This document shows positions 6,253-7,789 of a DNA stretch of 7,789 nt, piece by piece. Under the pieces are notes generated by a model. It did not search any database, was not told the origin of the DNA, and saw nothing but the letters and a program-made list of their open reading frames with translations. This stretch comes from Microbacteriaceae bacterium (GTDB lineage Bacteria > Actinomycetota > Actinomycetes > Actinomycetales > Microbacteriaceae): assembly GCA_030840185.1 (NCBI GenBank), contig JAUZFY010000030.1:1-7789 (forward strand), written 5' to 3'. Within the stretch, counting starts at the first letter, position 1. Each line of letters begins with the position of its first letter. A program made the position numbers and the translations under genes.

Positions 6253-6335
6253 GCCGGATTGGCGGAATGGTAGACGCGGAGCACTCAAAATGCTTTGCTC
6301 GAAAGGGCGTGCGGGTTCGAGTCCCGCATCCGGCA
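6253..6335 (+). tRNA. tRNA-Leu, anticodon CAA
   Basis: The 83-nt sequence folds as a class II tRNA that reads the leucine codon UUG. The acceptor stem is 7 perfect pairs (GCCGGAT 6253-6259 with ATCCGGC 6328-6334) followed by discriminator A 6335, the base expected for leucine. The D-arm has a 3-bp GCG/CGC stem. The anticodon stem GAGCA/TGCTT includes one G-U pair, and the 7-nt loop CTCAAAA places CAA at 6286-6288. The long variable arm GCTC-GAAA-GGGC is characteristic of Leu. The T-arm is GCGGG/CCCGC with loop TTCGAGT. The CCA tail is not encoded (CGA follows), so it must be added by the nucleotidyltransferase. It is a single gene, not part of a tRNA cluster within the window. Confidence 0.97.
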
Positions 6336-6365
6336 CGACAACAACGGCGGTCAGGGGGGATGCTA

Positions 6366-6388
6366 CGGCGAGGCGATGTTGTTCGCCG
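6366..6388. other. Weak hairpin downstream of tRNA-Leu
   Basis: CGGCGA (6366-6371) and TCGCCG (6383-6388) can pair around an 11-nt loop about 30 nt past the tRNA, and a second GGCGA inside gives an alternative shorter hairpin. It may stop the tRNA transcript, but there is no T-run. The rest of 6336-6426 shows no gene or recognisable site. Confidence 0.2.
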
Positions 6389-6426
6389 AAGCCGAGCTCC
6401 CTCCCGACCGCACCTCCTCATTGGTG

Positions 6427-6466
6427 GGCGCGGCCTCACGGCCTCTCCCGCCGGGGCTTATGCCCC
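6427..6466 (-). terminator. Tandem hairpins at the amidase 3' end
   Basis: Two adjacent stems follow one another. GGGGC/GCCCC (6453-6457 with 6462-6466) forms a stem whose loop contains the amidase TAA. Just beyond it, GGCC/GGCC (6432-6435 with 6440-6443) sits inside an outer GGCG/CGCC (6427-6430 with 6449-6452). No T-tract follows on the minus strand. The position suggests termination of the amidase transcript before it runs antisense into the tRNA gene. Confidence 0.4.
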
Positions 6467-7789
6467 GTTGTGCGGCGACAGGAGGGTCTCGAGTGAACCG
6501 GCGAGAGCCATGAGGTCGAGGTCGCTCCAGCGCCTGCCGATCAGCTGAAGGCCGAGGGGCAATCCGTCGATCGTTCCAAGGGGAATGCTGATGGCTGGAT
6601 GACCGCTCATGTTGAGTGGATACGTCAGAGTCCACCCGATGGTGGTCTCCACATCCCGCCCCTCGATGTTCGACGGACCGACGGTCCGACCCCACTCCCC
6701 GTTTCGCACCCCTGCGACGGTGAGGGTGGGCGTTGCGATGACGTCGACCTGGGTGAGCGCGTCTTCGAGTGCATCGAAAACCACGGTGCGCAACACGCTG
6801 TCGTGCCTGTGTTCGAGCGCGGAAAGCCCGAGCCCCGTTTCGATGAGGGCGGCGAGCTCGTCGGGAATCTCGTGGCGGTGGTCGCGGAGCAGGTCCGTCC
6901 CCTCGCGAGCGAGCGTTTCGGCATTGAACGCGGTCTGCATGGAGATCAGCCGGAGCCACAGGTGTGCGAGCTCCTCGTGATCGGGCAGCGTGACCGCCAG
7001 ATCGGTGACCGCGAATGTCGACGAGATGCGACCCACCGCGAGTCGGGTGGCCTCCTGAACCGCGGTCGAGACCGGGAAGTTGCCGAGGGTGGCGTCGTAG
7101 CCGATCCGAAACGACTTGACTGGACGGCCGGATCCGGCCGGCGTCGGTGCCCAGGATGGGTCGCGCGCCGGTTCGCTCGCGAAGAGCCCGGTCACGATGC
7201 GCGCGTCGGCGACGGTGCGAGCAACCGCGCCGATGCTTTGGAATGGAATCGACGCCTGGAAAGCGTCCGGTCGGCGTTCCTCGGGGACGGCGAACGCCGA
7301 CGCCTTCATGCCGACAACGCCGCACATCGCGGCCGGAATTCGCAGCGAGCCGCCCCCATCCGACCCCTGGGCGAGAACGCCGAGCCCGGCCGCCACCGAC
7401 GCAGCCGCGCCGCCCGAAGATCCGCCGGCGTTGTGGGTGAGGCGATGCGGGTTGAGGGTTGGGCCGAAGAGCAGATTGTCCGTGACGCCCTTGTGCCCCA
7501 TCTCCGGAGTGTTGGTCTTCCCGAGGATCACCGCTCCGGCCCGGCGGAAGCTTCGGACGTGGGGCGGATCGGTAAGCGAGATGTTGTCCGTCATCGGTTT
7601 GAGGCCCATGGTGAAGCGCACGCCAGCCATTGGCTCCACATCCTTTACCGATACCGGGATTCCGTCGAGGGGACCGAGGCCCTCCCCCGCCAATCGCCGC
7701 CGATCGGATTCGTCCGCGTCGAGCAAGGCCTGATCGTGAAGAACTGTCACGTAGGCGTTGAGGGTCGGGTTGATCCGGTCGATGCGACG
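6458..7789 (-). CDS. Amidase signature (AS) family amidase, 5' end cut by window
   Basis: The visible 443 residues cover most of a serine amidase that hydrolyses carboxamides through a Ser-cisSer-Lys triad. All three are seen: the lysine in IPVSVKD (residue 49 of the visible part), the cis-serine in NAGGSSGG (124), and the nucleophile in GSDGGGSLRIPA (148). The C-terminal block NMSGHPAISIPLG followed by GLPLGLQLIGRRW is also typical. The frame is open to the window edge: GTG at 7748-7750 is not the start, because the 13 upstream codons encode RIDRINPTLNAY, the usual AS N-terminal helix. Perhaps 20-40 residues are missing (full AS enzymes are about 450-500 aa). It is probably not GatA: no gatB or gatC is visible on the side shown, and the motif GSDGGGS differs slightly from the common GTDxGGS. 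The protein has no visible membrane segment. Substrate unknown; it could be an aliphatic, aryl or peptide amidase. Confidence 0.93.
   Translation of the reverse strand, partial: RRIDRINPTLNAYVTVLHDQALLDADESDRRRLAGEGLGPLDGIPVSVKDVEPMAGVRFTMGLKPMTDNISLTDPPHVRSFRRAGAVILGKTNTPEMGHKGVTDNLLFGPTLNPHRLTHNAGGSSGGAAASVAAGLGVLAQGSDGGGSLRIPAAMCGVVGMKASAFAVPEERRPDAFQASIPFQSIGAVARTVADARIVTGLFASEPARDPSWAPTPAGSGRPVKSFRIGYDATLGNFPVSTAVQEATRLAVGRISSTFAVTDLAVTLPDHEELAHLWLRLISMQTAFNAETLAREGTDLLRDHRHEIPDELAALIETGLGLSALEHRHDSVLRTVVFDALEDALTQVDVIATPTLTVAGVRNGEWGRTVGPSNIEGRDVETTIGWTLTYPLNMSGHPAISIPLGTIDGLPLGLQLIGRRWSDLDLMALAGSLETLLSPHNGA

Noticed and set aside
6311..6338. tRNA-Leu 3' end as an integration (att) site
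   Set aside because: No second copy of the T-arm/acceptor sequence, integrase or mobile gene is present in the window.
7748..7750. GTG as the amidase start
   Set aside because: The in-frame codons upstream encode RIDRINPTLNAY, the expected AS-family N-terminal helix, so the gene continues beyond the window.
6458..7789. Amidase as GatA of the tRNA amidotransferase
   Set aside because: No gatC or gatB is seen next to it, and it stands alone beside a tRNA gene; AS enzymes are numerous, so a stand-alone amidase is the safer call.
1..7789. A hidden defence, CRISPR, mobile or biosynthetic system
   Set aside because: No spaced repeat arrays, transposase, integrase or toxin-antitoxin pair were found on either strand; nearly all bases belong to recognisable core or metabolic genes.

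Overview
This is an ordinary GC-rich chromosomal segment of an actinobacterium, most likely Microbacteriaceae (inferred from protein character; I could not run a search). Supporting signs are a PdtaR-type ANTAR response regulator, a DNA polymerase I whose proofreading residues are gone, GTG start codons, a tRNA gene without an encoded CCA, and mycobacterial-style leaderless promoters (TAnnnT just before the start codon). I see no phage, IS, CRISPR, toxin-antitoxin or defence features, and no clear undescribed multi-gene system.

Layout, left to right. A 3'-truncated DUF885-family protein lies on the minus strand (1-1543). Next come two general PTS-type genes on the minus strand, HPr (ptsH, 1628-1897) and a mannitol/fructose-type EIIA (1928-2374). 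Directly upstream of EIIA, with a 2-nt gap, is polA (2377-5055, minus). The likely transcript is therefore polA-EIIA-HPr. Divergent from polA is a small hotdog thioesterase (5110-5535, plus). It converges on the ANTAR response regulator pdtaR (5608-6213, minus) across a hairpin-rich spacer. A tRNA-Leu(CAA) gene (6253-6335, plus) diverges from pdtaR. The right end is an amidase-signature enzyme (6458-7789, minus), truncated at its 5' end by the window edge.

How the genes fit together. The pdtaR / thioesterase / polA neighbourhood resembles the one known from other actinobacteria (M. tuberculosis pdtaR and polA are also close neighbours), so this is core chromosome. The accessory element is the EIIA-HPr pair appended to polA. 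HPr passes phosphate from enzyme I to EIIA, but enzyme I and the membrane EIIBC are not here, so the sugar cannot be named with certainty. The best leads are the polA-PTS coupling, the recurring leaderless-promoter geometry in front of three genes, and two active-site departures in Pol I (no proofreading triad; Tyr in the O-helix position that controls ddNTP discrimination).
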